DNA of 64,000 bases from Wuchereria bancrofti (Eukaryota > Nematoda > Chromadorea > Rhabditida > Onchocercidae): NCBI GenBank assembly GCA_005281725.1, contig SSBO01000004.1:248001-312000 (forward strand), given 5' to 3'. Under the pieces are notes generated by a model that was given only the letters and a program-made list of their open reading frames with translations, ran no database searches and had not been told where the DNA came from. Positions 24,172 through 37,200 of the stretch are shown here, piece by piece; the first letter of the stretch is position 1; each line of letters starts with the position of its first letter. The position numbers and the translations under genes are program-made.

Positions 24172-25234
24172 AAAAGAAATGCAAATTAGAACACAATGAT
24201 GAAGAATTGTTTTCATTAAATAGAAAATGGAAATAGGAGAAGAGGAAATGAGGGAAAATGGAACAATAAAAAAAGGATTTTGAAGTTAAAGTACATTTTT
24301 TTTGCTTAATAATATAAATTGAAGCAATGGACTTGTTGGGCTAATATGTTGGAAATGATCAAGAATGTAATTAATTTCTTTCCTTGCTTTTTCTTTTTTT
24401 CTTTTTTTTTAATGAGAAATTATTTTAATGACTTCAAAATTCTTCCAACAATATTGATATAAAATTATTGCATGATGATCTAATTAAAAATGTTACTTCT
24501 TGCTACCATAAATACATTTTTATGTTTATATATATCTGCCTCAAGTTTATACAAATAGATTTATATAAAAATTTTATACAAATAGATTGATTATAACTGA
24601 GGCATAAAATGAAAAATTAGCTTCTTAGATGGGAATAATTTTTTCGAAAAAATAAGTGAAATGATTTGCATAACATGGATAATATTTGAATTAGTCCTGG
24701 AAAAAAAAGTTGAAAGTTAGAAAAATGGATTTAAAAACGAGAAAAAGTTGAAAGTTTGAAGTAATTTCAAAATTTAAAATGGACGATAAATCTAACTTAT
24801 TGTTGGCATCGTTGTGATGAGAATGAATTGATGCCAATAAACCACACATTATCGGCATATATGTTTCTTTTTCCTTAATTATAAGATTATAAAATTCTAT
24901 TTAAATATCATAAGTGATGAACTGTTTGCGCGATATCAAAAAACCAGGAAAAAAAAAACAAAAAAGAAGAAAAAAGGCTAAACCGAAAGAAAACATTCAT
25001 ACAATTTTAATTAAAATATTTGCATTTTTAACATCAATGATAATGATAATTATGATAATTTACCCATTGATGATATTTTGCCACTTTTTCCTTTAATTTT
25101 TTATTTTATGCAATTGCACTTCATTTAAATGCAAACTACTTTAAATTGTACAGACATATCATTTCGAAAATTATTTCGGAAAAAAATTTAATTTCTTAAA
25201 TGATTAAGGAAAGAACTAATTTTATATATTGTAT
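24172..25234. repeat. 1,063-base duplication, right copy
   Basis: Matches 19699-20761. Unlike the left copy it continues into further unique sequence (TA-rich, 25235 onward), so it is the better candidate for the true genomic continuation. Confidence 0.9.
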
Positions 25235-25540
25235 ATAAGTATATATATATATATATTCGTTTCTATTTTATATATTCTTTCTTGAACTTTTTTTTTTCCT
25301 TTCAAGCCACTGTTTTACGTATTCTTTTTTTGAATTAACTTTTCAAATGAGATATGAATAAATCACTTTGTATAATTCATATATGAAAAGTATGTTTTAG
25401 CAATGTTTGTTAATTTTGTAATTGCTATAATAAATATTTGTTAAATTTTTTCTTGTAAACAAGCATTTTTATTTAAATGAAACACTTGCTAAATTTATGA
25501 TTTCAAAAATTTTACAATAAAAAGAAGAATGAAAACCATG

Positions 25541-25812
25541 AACAATATATAGTGATAATTGCAAAGTATATATAAGGATAATTACGAAGAATATATAGTG
25601 ATAATTACAACGAATACATGGTGATAATTATAATGAATACATAGTGATAATTGTAAAGTATATATGATGATAATTGCGAAGAATATATAATAATAATTGC
25701 AAAAAATATGTAATGACAATTACAGGGAATATATAATGATAGTTATAAGGAATATATAATGTTAATTATAATATATGTATAGTGATAATTACGAAGTACA
25801 TAGGATAATTAA
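25541..25812. repeat. 23-bp minisatellite, about 12 units
   Basis: Diverged tandem units of 23 bases, typified by GAATATATAGTGATAATTAC plus three bases, run for about 270 bases. Neighbouring units differ by two to six substitutions. No open frame or stem structure is obvious. Confidence 0.85.
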
Positions 25813-28800
25813 GATGAGTATGTTCTGTAGTGATCGAGGAAAGTTTAAATTGTTCGTTTTAATATTGATAAAACGAATACTGCTATTGTCACTTTTCCTA
25901 TATAATAAATAATAGTTTGCTTTCTTCTTCAAACATTGAAATAATTTCATTTTCTTCATTCATTGCCTAACAAAAGGAAGAGAGAGAAGAAAAGAAAAAT
26001 ATTGGAAGGAAAGAAAATTAAAAATAGAAATCATTTCTAATGATACAAATAAATCATAAGCTTAAGAAAAAAAAGAAAGCAAGAAAGAAACAAAAGCAAA
26101 ATGTTTTATAATTTTCAAACACAATTTTGTTTTCAGAAAAAAAAATAATTTAAAGATTGGAACTGAAATACCTAGCTAGCTGTAAAAAATGTTTTACAAA
26201 AAATGTTTAGCTTGATTTTATTGTTATATTTGTCTTTTTATCTCTTTTATGTTTTTTTCAGATTGATTTTGAAAATTTATTGTTTTTAAAAGAAAAAAAT
26301 CTTTGAAATTTAAAACACATTCACTGATAATTAATTGAGTAATAAAATGAAGGGAATGATTCATTACTTTTTAAATCAAAATTTTCTTTCATTTCATCGA
26401 TTATGTGAAATATGTTTCATTAATCAGCATGGTTTCCTTCAATTTTCCATTAATTTTTCGAAAAATTATAGGAAAATGTTAGAAATATTATTAAGTGATT
26501 ATAATTTTTATCAATTTTAATAGTACTTAAAGTTGTAATTTGGATTAAATTAGCAGATATGATAGGAAGGAGAAGGAAACTAAATGAATGAATAAATGAA
26601 ACTGGTTAAAATGTTATATTAAAAAGTTGATAAAAACATTATGATTTAATGTCTTGAAAATTATCACCTATATGAAAGCTGTCATCAAAGTCATTATTTT
26701 TTATCATCATGAAAAATAACACTTTACTATTTTTAATATTCTTTTCAATATCAGTAATATCAATCACTTGACTCTTATGAAATCATTATTATCATTTAAT
26801 AATGACTTCATATCTCTTTATCATGTCTATGCGTTACATCTTTTATCATATGATAATGAAATGATAAAACAATAATATACACGTTAAAGTTATATTTGGA
26901 AAAAAAAGGGCGAATGATTGCATTAAAAGTTTAATACAACAAGCATTAAAATAACCATTTTGAAAAAAAAAAAAAACGAAAATAAAACATTTCAAGCTAA
27001 TTAGGAGTAAATTTAAAATTTCATTCACTCTTCCGATACTATCATTAATTATTATCTTTAACTATTAGTCTTTTTGATAAATTTCATTAAGTACTCATGC
27101 AGTCATGATGTCAAAATTATAACTGTTATAGTTGCATAAATAAAAAAGAAGTTTTGAAATTTACAAAAAAAAAATTTAATGGTATATGCTCAGCGAAAAA
27201 ATTGCTAAATAAGTAATATTTTAAAATGAAGATAAACAAAAAAATGCCGAATAAATAATATTTTAAAGTGAAAATAAACTGATAACGCAAACAAAAGAAA
27301 TAAAGTTTTGGAATTTGAAACTAAATAATTGTTGATTTAGTGATGATATTTAAAATAATAAAACTTTGCTTTTTTTTTATTTTTTCAAAAGAAAAAAAAA
27401 GGAATTTATGGATTATTTTTGTGTGAACAGATGGAAAATTGCATTAATTTTATTGCTCATTAATAAATAAATTGTTAAAAATAAAATACAATCTGTGTTA
27501 TATCAAATTTGAAATGAAAAAAAAAAAGAAAACGAAGCAAAAAGTTCGATAGTATTTCCATTATCCTTTTATGTCCTCTTCTTTTTTAGCTTACTTTTAT
27601 GTCCTCTTCTTTTTTTTCCTCAAATTTTCAAATTATTTTGAAATTTGTTTTATTTTAAAAATGTTATTTTAATCATTTCAAATAATAGTATTTTAAAGTG
27701 ATAGAAAATTGTGATTGTATGAGGACGATAGCTAAATCAGTGAATCATAAATTATAATTGGTGGAAAAAATAATATTACAGTATATTAGATTAGGAAATT
27801 ATTTGAATGATAATTTCTATCAATAAATTTTGATTATTAATTTCTAATCATATTTTCATTCAAATGTTATTTCACAAAAAAAAAACTTTAAAATTAATGA
27901 AAACTGAAAGAAAAAAGAAAAAAAAGAGGAGAAGAGTATACAAAAGATTTATTGTGGAATTATAGAAGATTTCTACAGTGATTTATTATTATATTTCCTA
28001 TTTATTTTGCAAAAAGATTAATATTGTTAAAACATTGGAACTTTCACATTTTGCATCTGTATTTTTTCTTATAATATGTGTTTTTGATGATTCAATATGA
28101 GTGAGAAAGTATATGCAATTATAAATTTTCATTATTCCACAAATTTCGTTTTAAATTTATGTTAATTGTAAACAATCGACTATGCCACGTGATAACTCAC
28201 ACTAGCATAGGTGACGATTTGTGATGTTTTCAGAAATATTCGATCAAATTGCATACACATACACACATACATACACATACACATATAGAAACGTAATATC
28301 GTTGATATCGCCAATGAACAACTATGATATCAAGATTTAATGCAATAAATTAATCAGTCTCCCACTAATGTCTGTATCGTCTGCTTTTTTTATCATTTTC
28401 TGATAAAATGAGAAAATAATAAAAAATAAAATGAGAAAAAGAGGGAAGACTTGAAAAAGATTATTTCACTTTTATCTCTTGCATTTATCCTTTCGAGATA
28501 AGAATACATCTGTTCCAATTGTCTATTAAAACATGAAGTAAATGTGACGATAAATATCTTATAAATGTAATCATGAAATTGCAATATACAAAGCTTTATC
28601 GTGAAAATGGTATGAATCAGAAAAATAAATAATGTTGATAAATTTATCATAGTATAGCGTGATATTTCTGATCAAAATGAAGCGAAAATAAATATCACAG
28701 TTTTCAACCTTCATCACTAAACAATTTAAATTGATCGAATAAAATATACAGCTATTAAAATGAATACGACACGTTGAATTTGTACCATAAAAAATTTATG

Positions 28801-29235
28801 AATGAAATAAAACAGTACCTATGAATGCTGTGAACAACATTTTTAGCTTGAAGATACACCACCTAAGAATTCTGTACTAAAATATCTTCTTTAGAAATTA
28901 CAATACTAAGCGCGTTTTCTTTTCCACTTGGAAAAGGAAGTAATTTTTTTGCATGTGAGATTACTGCAAACACATTGCAATCTGATCGCAAAAACTGCAT
29001 TCATCAATCTACTAAACAATAACACATGCAGCATAATACGGGAACGAGGTATAATCAAAAGTTTGACGCCGGAAATATCAACATCACTTCAGCTCTTCAA
29101 ACATAAACAAATGATATGCCGAAGATCGGAAAATTTATCTTCAAATCTTTCGATTAATAAATGGTTGAGCAAAAATGCATTCAAGCATAGAAACTCAAAC
29201 AGACAACATAAATGCATAGGTCCCATGAGTACATA
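25813..29235. other. AT-rich intergenic region
   Basis: No gene recognised. Frames at 26335-26520 (+), 26846-27028 (-) and 28393-28650 (-) are hydrophobic or low-complexity and lack splice support. A direct repeat of about 20 bases (ACTTTTATGTCCTCTTCTTT-like) occurs near 27560-27615. The end closest to 29236 holds the 3' UTR of the RhoGAP gene, which reads leftward. Confidence 0.55.
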
Positions 29236-32200
29236 TCATTTTCCCTTGAACACTTTATCATAGTCCACAATCAAGCGATAACAGAAATGATTTAGGTTAT
29301 TTAACTGAGCTATTGGAACCTGAAAAAAGCAAATAACTTGTGATGATTCAACATAATAGTAAATAATTTCCCAACATAGTCTTAATCCTTCAATTCTTCA
29401 ATCATTTCTTCAATCTTCTTTGCATTTGAAAGTGACTACTTTATCAAAAAGCTAGTTGATGGTATTGTAAACAATACAAAAATCACAACTTTACCTCGCG
29501 ATCTGTGGGCCATGTTAAGTTTGGACCGAAAACAACACTAAGATTGTTAGCATTCATTAAATTTTCTTTGCTGTGAGCAGCCACCTAAAAAGCGCAACAT
29601 TCAAAACTTCATCCATTATAAGAAATCGAAAATCCCGATAATGAAGAAACATTACTCAGTTTAAAAATAATGGCAAGCAAAAGACAAAGGATAGGAAAAC
29701 ATTTTCTAACAGGAATATCCCCTGGATAATCAGTACTGCATCATATCTCCGCAATAAATTAAAGCAAATTGTTTAAAGATGAAAAACGTTTAAAGAGACT
29801 AAAATCACCAACTACTAATACAATTTATAGAAATAAAAACTAACAAACCTCTGTCAAGAACTTACATACAGTCTTCAACAACATCCGATTTTCAAGTGGA
29901 AGTGCATCCACGATTTCAATGATCGCTCCCAATTTACTATCCTTCGGCAATTCTAAAAAAAAGTGCTTCTGCATAAATTCTATCATTATCTTATCATTTT
30001 TTTTTTAATTTTTTGAGATTCCTAAATGACCTACATTCTTACAGTGGAATCTACATTAAGCAGTGATCGATAATGATACCTGAGAGAGCAGTAAGTTTTG
30101 GATATAGTGCATTGGTAATAACAGGCTCACCAAGTGAACGCAAAAATGTCTTCAGTAAGACCGAAGCATCAATAGATGCTGTTTGCAAATTATCCTTATA
30201 TGGTTCTTCATTCAAAAAATCTATTTGTTCACCTGCAAAATAATTTCAACACAATTGATAAGCCAATAATTAAAGGAGTAAAAGTCAATACTGAAAAAAG
30301 AAAAAAGCATTGAAAAATGTGCAGTTTACTGAGATTTTTTAATTTTGATCATAAGTAGTTCATTGCATAATTTCAAACATGATTAAGAGAATATGCCTAC
30401 CTCTATCAATACGTTCTTGCAATTTTCGAATTGAATTAACTTCAGCAGATCGCCGAAACAATCCAACGACATTTAACGAATTGTCTCGCAAAAACGCAGT
30501 GAGATCAGTGACTACAGGAGGCACATCACAATCAGGATTATGAGATAATATACTGCAAAATTATATTTATTGAATCAGTTTATTTACATACTGTTAACAA
30601 TTCACCTATCTGAATTACATGTAATTACGTCTTTAATATTTTAAAATTTTACAGCTTTCTTCATAGTTTAAAAACACTGCATGAGGATGATGACTGCTTG
30701 TAAAGCCAGGTTTATACAAGCTTCTTTATCCACTATATTTTCACCATATTTTTCCACCCATATTTTAAATAACTTACAATTTCAGTGGAACATTGAACTG
30801 TTGGGTTGGACGTGGGGTTGGACAAGATCTTCTGGTTAATTGCGATTTGGGTGTAATACGTGAGGACACTAATAGTGCTACGTCGTGGCTAAAAAAGTAG
30901 AAACTAGTAATTTCGAAAGATGACCAACCAATCATTCTTTTCATTAATAATTTTCAAATAATTTCCGAAAAAAGCTGCAAACATCTTATTCTCGTCTTTA
31001 TATATCACTGCGTCATTTACCAACTTCAAATGAAACTTTCCATAACTTTGAATCTCAGAAAAAAAAGCACTCTTTGATAGGTTGAGGAAGACTGAGTTGT
31101 TCTACGCGAAGAATCGAATCCAATTCATGCAAATAATTGACGTAATGAATCTTCTGCTCAAATTTAATAGATATAAATGGTTTGAAAATGCTCCAAACGA
31201 TGCGAATGAATCGAGTCGGATGGACCAAATAAAGCGCTTTCAAATTCTTTTTATATCTATAAAAGAGTCAAACAATGAATTATTTCAAATGCAGAGCAAA
31301 AAACAGAGGGAAAATCATAGTTATAAGAGCCTCAGTTTTGTATCATATCTCCTATTTAATCAATAGACCAGTCAATAATAAGCTGGACAGAAAAAGAAAA
31401 CTCACTTTCTGTCTAGAATGGTGTATGCTTGAAGGAGCCATTTTAAAGATGGTTTGTTATTGCTTCGCAGTCCATAATGGAAATATACAATAGTATAATC
31501 TAACTCAACCAATTTATCTAACGTAAATTGCAAAAACCTGCAACCAATATTTTTTTAGACTTCAAATAGCTATTCTCAGATATCATATATTACAGAGAGA
31601 TCATTAATTGCTGCATCTTCAGCTATCGATGTTCTTTCATGTTCTCTTGGGATTATGCGAAAGAAAAAAAAAAATTTCTGACCAGAAATGATCATTGCTA
31701 AAATCATCATCAGAAATATTCATTTCAGCAGTGGAAAAACAACTTGATCGCAAATTTTAAAGATGTGAAAAAAAAAGAATACCGTAGGAATTTCGCGTGG
31801 TCAAATGTTTTATTAGAAGGGAGCCGATAAGCGTAGATTACTACAATCGGTCTAAAACTGATATTTAATCAGATATGAAAGTATAATAGTATAAAACAAA
31901 CATCAAAAAAAAAACAAAAAAACGTCAAAAATAAGCAAATTAAGACATATACCTTCCCACCCAATCACCGTCGGCAATTACATTTACAATCTCATGTTGA
32001 CTTATATTAGAGAAATCTTCAGCAAACGGATCATCTGCTGAGCAACCAAGTTCCTTTTCGAAATTATCGCGTTCCAGAAATGAAGATGTGGTAAGAATCG
32101 TGTCAGCCAAGTCTAATTCCTCTGTAAAACTTCAAAAGGAATTTTGACTAGCAGGCTGACAACAATCCTACACGTAAACCAACTGTTCTATACGTAAATA

Positions 32201-32648
32201 TTCTCAATAATCAAATTTTATATTTAAGCACTTTTTTAGTTGATAGCGCAGTAAGTACAATATCATATTATATTAGTATGTCTAACATGAAGAAACATAC
32301 AAAAGATATTGAAAAATTTTAATTGACAAGATTTAAAATAATAAATTGAAAGCTATTCTTCTCGATAAACTTTTCTTCTCTAACAAAATCTATTTACACG
32401 ATTTTTATGAACTAATATAAATCGTATCATAACGTTTGCTCCTATCGTTTTGATATAACTTACTTCATCAAACTACGATCATTTATATTTTTTACTCCAA
32501 TTCCTATATTTTCAAACTCTGTCGTTTAAATAAAAAACTTACTGTTCAAATTCGTTTCACTCACATCATCTAAACCGAATAAGTCATCCTCAGCAAATTC
32601 CGCATCGGGTTCCACGAAATCAGCATTTTCAAGCTCACAGCTTCCCAT
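29236..32648 (-). CDS. CRAL-TRIO and RhoGAP domain protein, ARHGAP1 (p50RhoGAP) type
   Basis: Eleven exons on the minus strand: 32648-32543, 32121-31953, 31851-31783, 31537-31406, 31256-31071, 30888-30778, 30552-30401, 30232-30080, 29952-29849, 29584-29495, 29319-29236; 451 residues, phases consistent, close to ARHGAP1 (about 440). An acidic head ([12 protein letters not shown]) is followed by a CRAL-TRIO/Sec14 lipid-binding domain at about 70-225 ([54 protein letters not shown]). A Pro/Arg-rich linker leads to the RhoGAP domain at about 258-445 ([20 protein letters not shown], then arginine-finger R291; [26 protein letters not shown]). RhoGAPs stimulate GTP hydrolysis by Rho-family GTPases; ARHGAP1 acts on Cdc42 and Rho and localises to endosomes. 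The catalytic signature is intact. Confidence 0.93.
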
Positions 32649-33327
32649 TGTCGTTTATCTTTTGGCCCACTTGTCAACATTCCATTTAAACAGAAAAAAA
32701 TTCTGAAAATTATGTCGTTCCCTTTTTCTAATCATCACAATTTTCTCTCTTCGAGAATCGTGGGACACTCCAAAAAAAAAATCTGAATGAATCAAAAATA
32801 TTCAGAAATATCCAAAAAAATCATTGCCTTTCATTATATATCTTCTCATACTGTTTCTGATCCATAAATTTATATAAGATAAAACAATCATTAGAGAAAG
32901 AAATCCAGTTTTTGGATTTCCTCTCCTAAAACAAATCCAATTTTTTTCATTTTTTTGCAAATAAGTTATTTGGAGATTATTTTGATGCTTGTAGTTATTC
33001 TTTATTTTACTAACTTTTATTTCATTTAATAGTTATTAACTTGTTTCAAATAATTTTTTATAAACAAAAAAATCTTTCTGAAAAAGCTTCCTCAATTAGT
33101 GGCAACTTTTATAGAAAGACAAAATTGTAGAAAAAAAAGAGACAAAAGATAGAAAAGTCCTGTAAGACGTGCTATTTCATAACGGACCGTATAATTTGGG
33201 GCACGTGGTGACAGAGTTGTTGACTAGTGAATGGGGAGGGGATGGGTGGGGGACGGTAGCGGGGTCAATAGGTCAGGATGCTTGGCTTTAGTAATTGTTG
33301 AGTGTTATATATCGCATCCTGTAAACA
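32649..33327. promoter_or_regulatory. intergenic region with GC-richer island
   Basis: Separates the RhoGAP gene (-) from the plus-strand cdc-14 region, so it should hold the RhoGAP promoter. A purine-rich, unusually GC-rich island spans about 33195-33300, against an otherwise AT-rich background. It includes the direct repeat GGGTCA-AT-AGGTCA (33262-33275). Confidence 0.4.
33262..33275 (+). promoter_or_regulatory. DR2 nuclear-receptor-like element
   Basis: GGGTCA, two bases, AGGTCA in direct orientation inside the GC-rich island. Both half-sites fit the RGGTCA consensus exactly, which is uncommon in AT-rich DNA. It is 53 bases upstream of the candidate exon at 33328 and about 1 kb upstream of the cdc-14 ATG. 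Receptor binding is inference. Confidence 0.35.
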
Positions 33328-34161
33328 ATGGAGATGAGATGGCCACTAACGATCGCTCTATTCTTCATTGATTTGTTGTATGGAAGGTACGGTATTTAAC
33401 CCTGAGATATTGGTATTTGAACGGATTTAGTACAGTAGTCCAGCATTATAAGAGGAAGAGGAAACAAATCCTTTCATCTCACAAACATCTCGATTTATCC
33501 TGTTATAAGAATATTTTGTAAAGATCTGTTAATGTAAATAACGTGCGCTATAGTTTTGGTAAACATATCACTTAATTAGCGTCTTAGTTAAATTCTTAAT
33601 TAGCATATATCGTTTATTATTTAAGTATATAATTTATTATTTAAGACAGAAAGATATTTGAGAAGTATGGTGTCAATTTGGAATGTATTTCGTTATATTT
33701 CAATTTCTCTTAAGGTTTGTTAATTGATAGGAGAACCTATGTAATTGTTGACGGAAATTTTACAGTCAAAATACTCTTTTTTTTTTTGAATAGAATAGCT
33801 AAGATAATATTCCAAATAGTATTAAAGACAGTTGGAATCTGGTAAAAGTGTCACAAATTTTGATATTAATCTACCTAGTTTTTCATGTACCTAATAAATT
33901 TGTTGCCGGAATTGTCGAAATTAAGCTGGTATTTTTTCTTGTGATATAACAAAACGGATTCGTCAGTACAAACCACGTGATTTGCGCGTCAGATAACCAT
34001 AGATCCCGAAGTTTTTGCCGAAATATGTGGTAGTAAGATTTCGTGAAAAGAAAATTTCTCACGTATTTTGAATGTAATAAAGTTTCAGTAAAAGAACCAT
34101 TCCGGCGCGTCACGAAAGAATAAGCAAGAAGAACATGACTGTCCTCAATTATGAACTATGA
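33328..34161 (+). CDS. speculative two-exon secreted peptide upstream of cdc-14
   Basis: Exon 33328-33386 encodes MEMRWPLTIALFFIDLLYG, a textbook signal-peptide shape, and ends at AAG|GTACGG in phase 2. The only downstream acceptor I found that keeps a frame is CAG at 34086-34088. It continues with SKRTIPARHERISKKNMTVL and four more residues to a stop at 34159-34161. The mature part would be about 24 basic residues. The first exon is more convincing than the second. It may alternatively belong to a transcript whose next exon I did not find, or be chance. It lies wholly within about 930 bases upstream of cdc-14 on the same strand. Confidence 0.22.
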
Positions 34162-34258
34162 ACTGTAGATCTGGCAAGGATTCGAAAACCTGTTAAACAC
34201 TTGAAGAATCTATCAAGAAGCATTTGCTATAGAAAGCCATTATTATAGCATAATTTAG

Positions 34259-37200
34259 ATGGCTCGAGAACCATTGACACAGAACAGTAATTTACATGGA
34301 CGAGTAGCAGAGATTATTCCGAAAAAGCTCTTTTTCTGTGCATTCCAAAATCGACCGAAATCAGACCGCTATACGGATTATTATAACGTTGATGACGAAG
34401 TGCATTATGATAGTTTTTACTCTGATTTTGGCCCTTTAAATCTGTCTGTGCTTTACCGATTCTGTCAAAATCTGACGGAAAGATTAGAGGTATGTTTAAG
34501 AGTATATAAAATCATTTATCGTTTCTGGATAGGTTTCTTCTCTTAAAAAGATCATCTGTCATAAGATCTTTGAATAGACAAGTTTCCTTTCTCGACTTCT
34601 ATTTTAACATAAGATAATTTTTTGCTTGAAATTATTTTTTGATGAGGAGGGGAGGGGGGGGGGGGGGGGGGGGGTAAGATGAAGGCAGTCCTTATTCGGA
34701 TTCAGTCCTGTTTATTTTCTTTCCTGAATTTAGGGGTTAGACGATGAAAAATCTGTAGTGGTATGCTGTGGACCTGCCGATGAATGTCGAGTAAATACAG
34801 CCTATTTAGTGGCTTCTTATGCGGTATCATTTTTAATCTTTACGTCTGCATAAAATAATTATCTTGCCGGTCAGGAATTCATGGGTTGATTAATACTAAA
34901 ATTTTTATAGTTAATACTATAAGTAATAATACATAGAAATTCTAAAAAAGAAGACAAATAAATTAAATCAATACAAAGGTAGTACACGTACTACGAACAA
35001 GAAAAAGAGAATGAAATACAAATATGAGACATAGAAGGAATAAAGACCATAAAAGAGTACCATAAAAAGAATAACAAGAAAAACAACGAGGGAATGTGTG
35101 TTACATGAAAAAGAAATAATAGTAGTCGTTTTGTTCTGTATGATGCTGTTGTAACTTGTCCTTTTTCAGATTCTTTACTTGGGGATGACGGCCGAAATAG
35201 CATATTTGCGGATACACAAGGCGGAACCGGATGGCTTTATCGGATTTCGAGATGCAGCGATGGGTCCAGCAACTTATCGACTACATCTCCACAATGTACT
35301 TCGCAGTATCGAGAAGGTATTTATGGAGAGCTTACGAATTTTCCTTAAGGATCCTACATTTACTTATTGGAAACTGATTAGCAGCAATTTATTGATGGTT
35401 CAACTTATTTTTTATGGTAAAGAAATTTAAAGAGGAAAATGAAAATTCTATTTTTAATTTCTTTCAACGTTTTACCTGCAGAAATCTTGCCGCGAAATTT
35501 ATAGTTTTTTCTTTCGCTACATGGAGTAATTTTTACTTAGCTTGCGCAAGAGAGAAGGAGAAAAAGGAGAGGGCAAAGAAAGAAGCGGAACTGTTGCTGA
35601 ATTGTTTTTATTTCTAAACTGTAACTGGGTGTGATGGGTTTTAGGGTAACGATTTGTGATGCTTGGAATCGAACTATGAAGGACTATCTTCACTCTTTGA
35701 CAATTCGAAATTCATAAATAGAGGAAACGGCTCTGAGTAAAATACATTAATCAATAACAGAACAAAAGAGAGGCCAAAATGTTATCGTTCAGGAGCGGGA
35801 TGCATTAGCATATTGATAACCAATCTGTTGCGTAATAGTATAGGCATAGAGAACGATCCGAATATTTATCAGTTCTCAACAAAATTTAGTACAGCTATAA
35901 TACAAATCGAGATAAAGAACATAATTGAAATGTTTTAATAACATATAAGATTTACATTTGAAAAAGATTTAACAACTATTCATGAATAGTCAAAAAAAGT
36001 TTCAGAACTAGTCCACTTGCTGTTTTATCCTGTATGACATTAAGTGCATCGTTCTGAAAACTGAAATATCGTCACATGCTGCGTAAGCAACCACCATCGA
36101 TAAGGTTGTACTAAAAGAAAGATATGAAATTGATTGTTTACAAATGTAGAAAGATATGGAATTGATTTATTGTATTGAATATTGCATATATGGTTAATTA
36201 CAGGCGATGAAATTCGGTTGGTTGACGTTTGATACTTTTGATCCAGATGAATATGAATATTACGAGAAGGTCGAGAATGGCGATCTAAACTGGATTATTC
36301 CGACAAAAGTGCTAAGCTTCTGTGGACCGCACAATAAATCAGTTGTTGAGAATGGTTAATATCTGAGTTTTTTTCTAATTTCAAGTTCATTTAAAACTAT
36401 AGAATATTTGCAACTAATTGATGATGATATCACCGTTCCAGTTCAGCTGACGACAAAGGATATTGTATGATGAATGAGAAAAAAATTTTTAATTTCAAGG
36501 AATTTAAGGTTATCCATATCACGCACCGGAAGTGTATTTTGATTATTTTCGCACACATAACATTTCGACTATTATAAGACTTAACAAACGCATGTACGAT
36601 GCTAAAAGGTTCGTTTTCATTTGTAGCTGTTGAGACATATTGAAAAACGACAGAGTTAGTCTTAATTCCATTTTTCGTTACATCTTCCACTGAAATTTTT
36701 TTATAGGTTTTTAGACGCAGGTTTCGAGCATGTCGATCTCTTCTTTGTTGATGGTTCGGTACCATCTGATGAAATCGTTGAACGATTTATTAATGTTGTT
36801 GATAGCGCGAGGGGAGGCGTGGCCGTCCACTGCAAGGTATTTGGAGCATTTAAATCAATTAACTCAATGGATTCCACTGTTTCAATGAATATTTATTATT
36901 TGCATCAAATTTCAGGCAGGATTAGGTCGGACAGGGACGTTGATAGCTTGTTGGTTGATGAAAGAGTATGGCGTGACAGCAGCTGAATCAATAGCTTGGT
37001 TGCGGATTTGCAGGCCTGGTTCAGTGATTGGACCACAACAGGAGTTCCTTATTGAAAAGCAGCCGTGGTGCTGGGCAATGGGTTCTAAACCCGCTTCCAC
37101 TCATCTTTCGCAACTGACCAATAAGGTTCGCTGGGCAGAAACTTCTTATTTCAGCATTCAGATCAAAGTAAGACACAACGTTCGTTTATTGGTGATTACT

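Noticed and set aside
28928..29263. 111-residue plus-strand frame
   Set aside because: Overlaps the last exon and 3' UTR of the RhoGAP gene on the other strand; composition is not protein-like and no acceptor supports it.
31082..31493. Plus-strand frames of 72-94 residues
   Set aside because: Antisense shadows of the CRAL-TRIO exons of the RhoGAP gene.
33883..34113. 76-residue minus-strand frame considered as a transposase fragment
   Set aside because: No DDE, HTH or other transposase motif could be placed, and no terminal repeats were seen.
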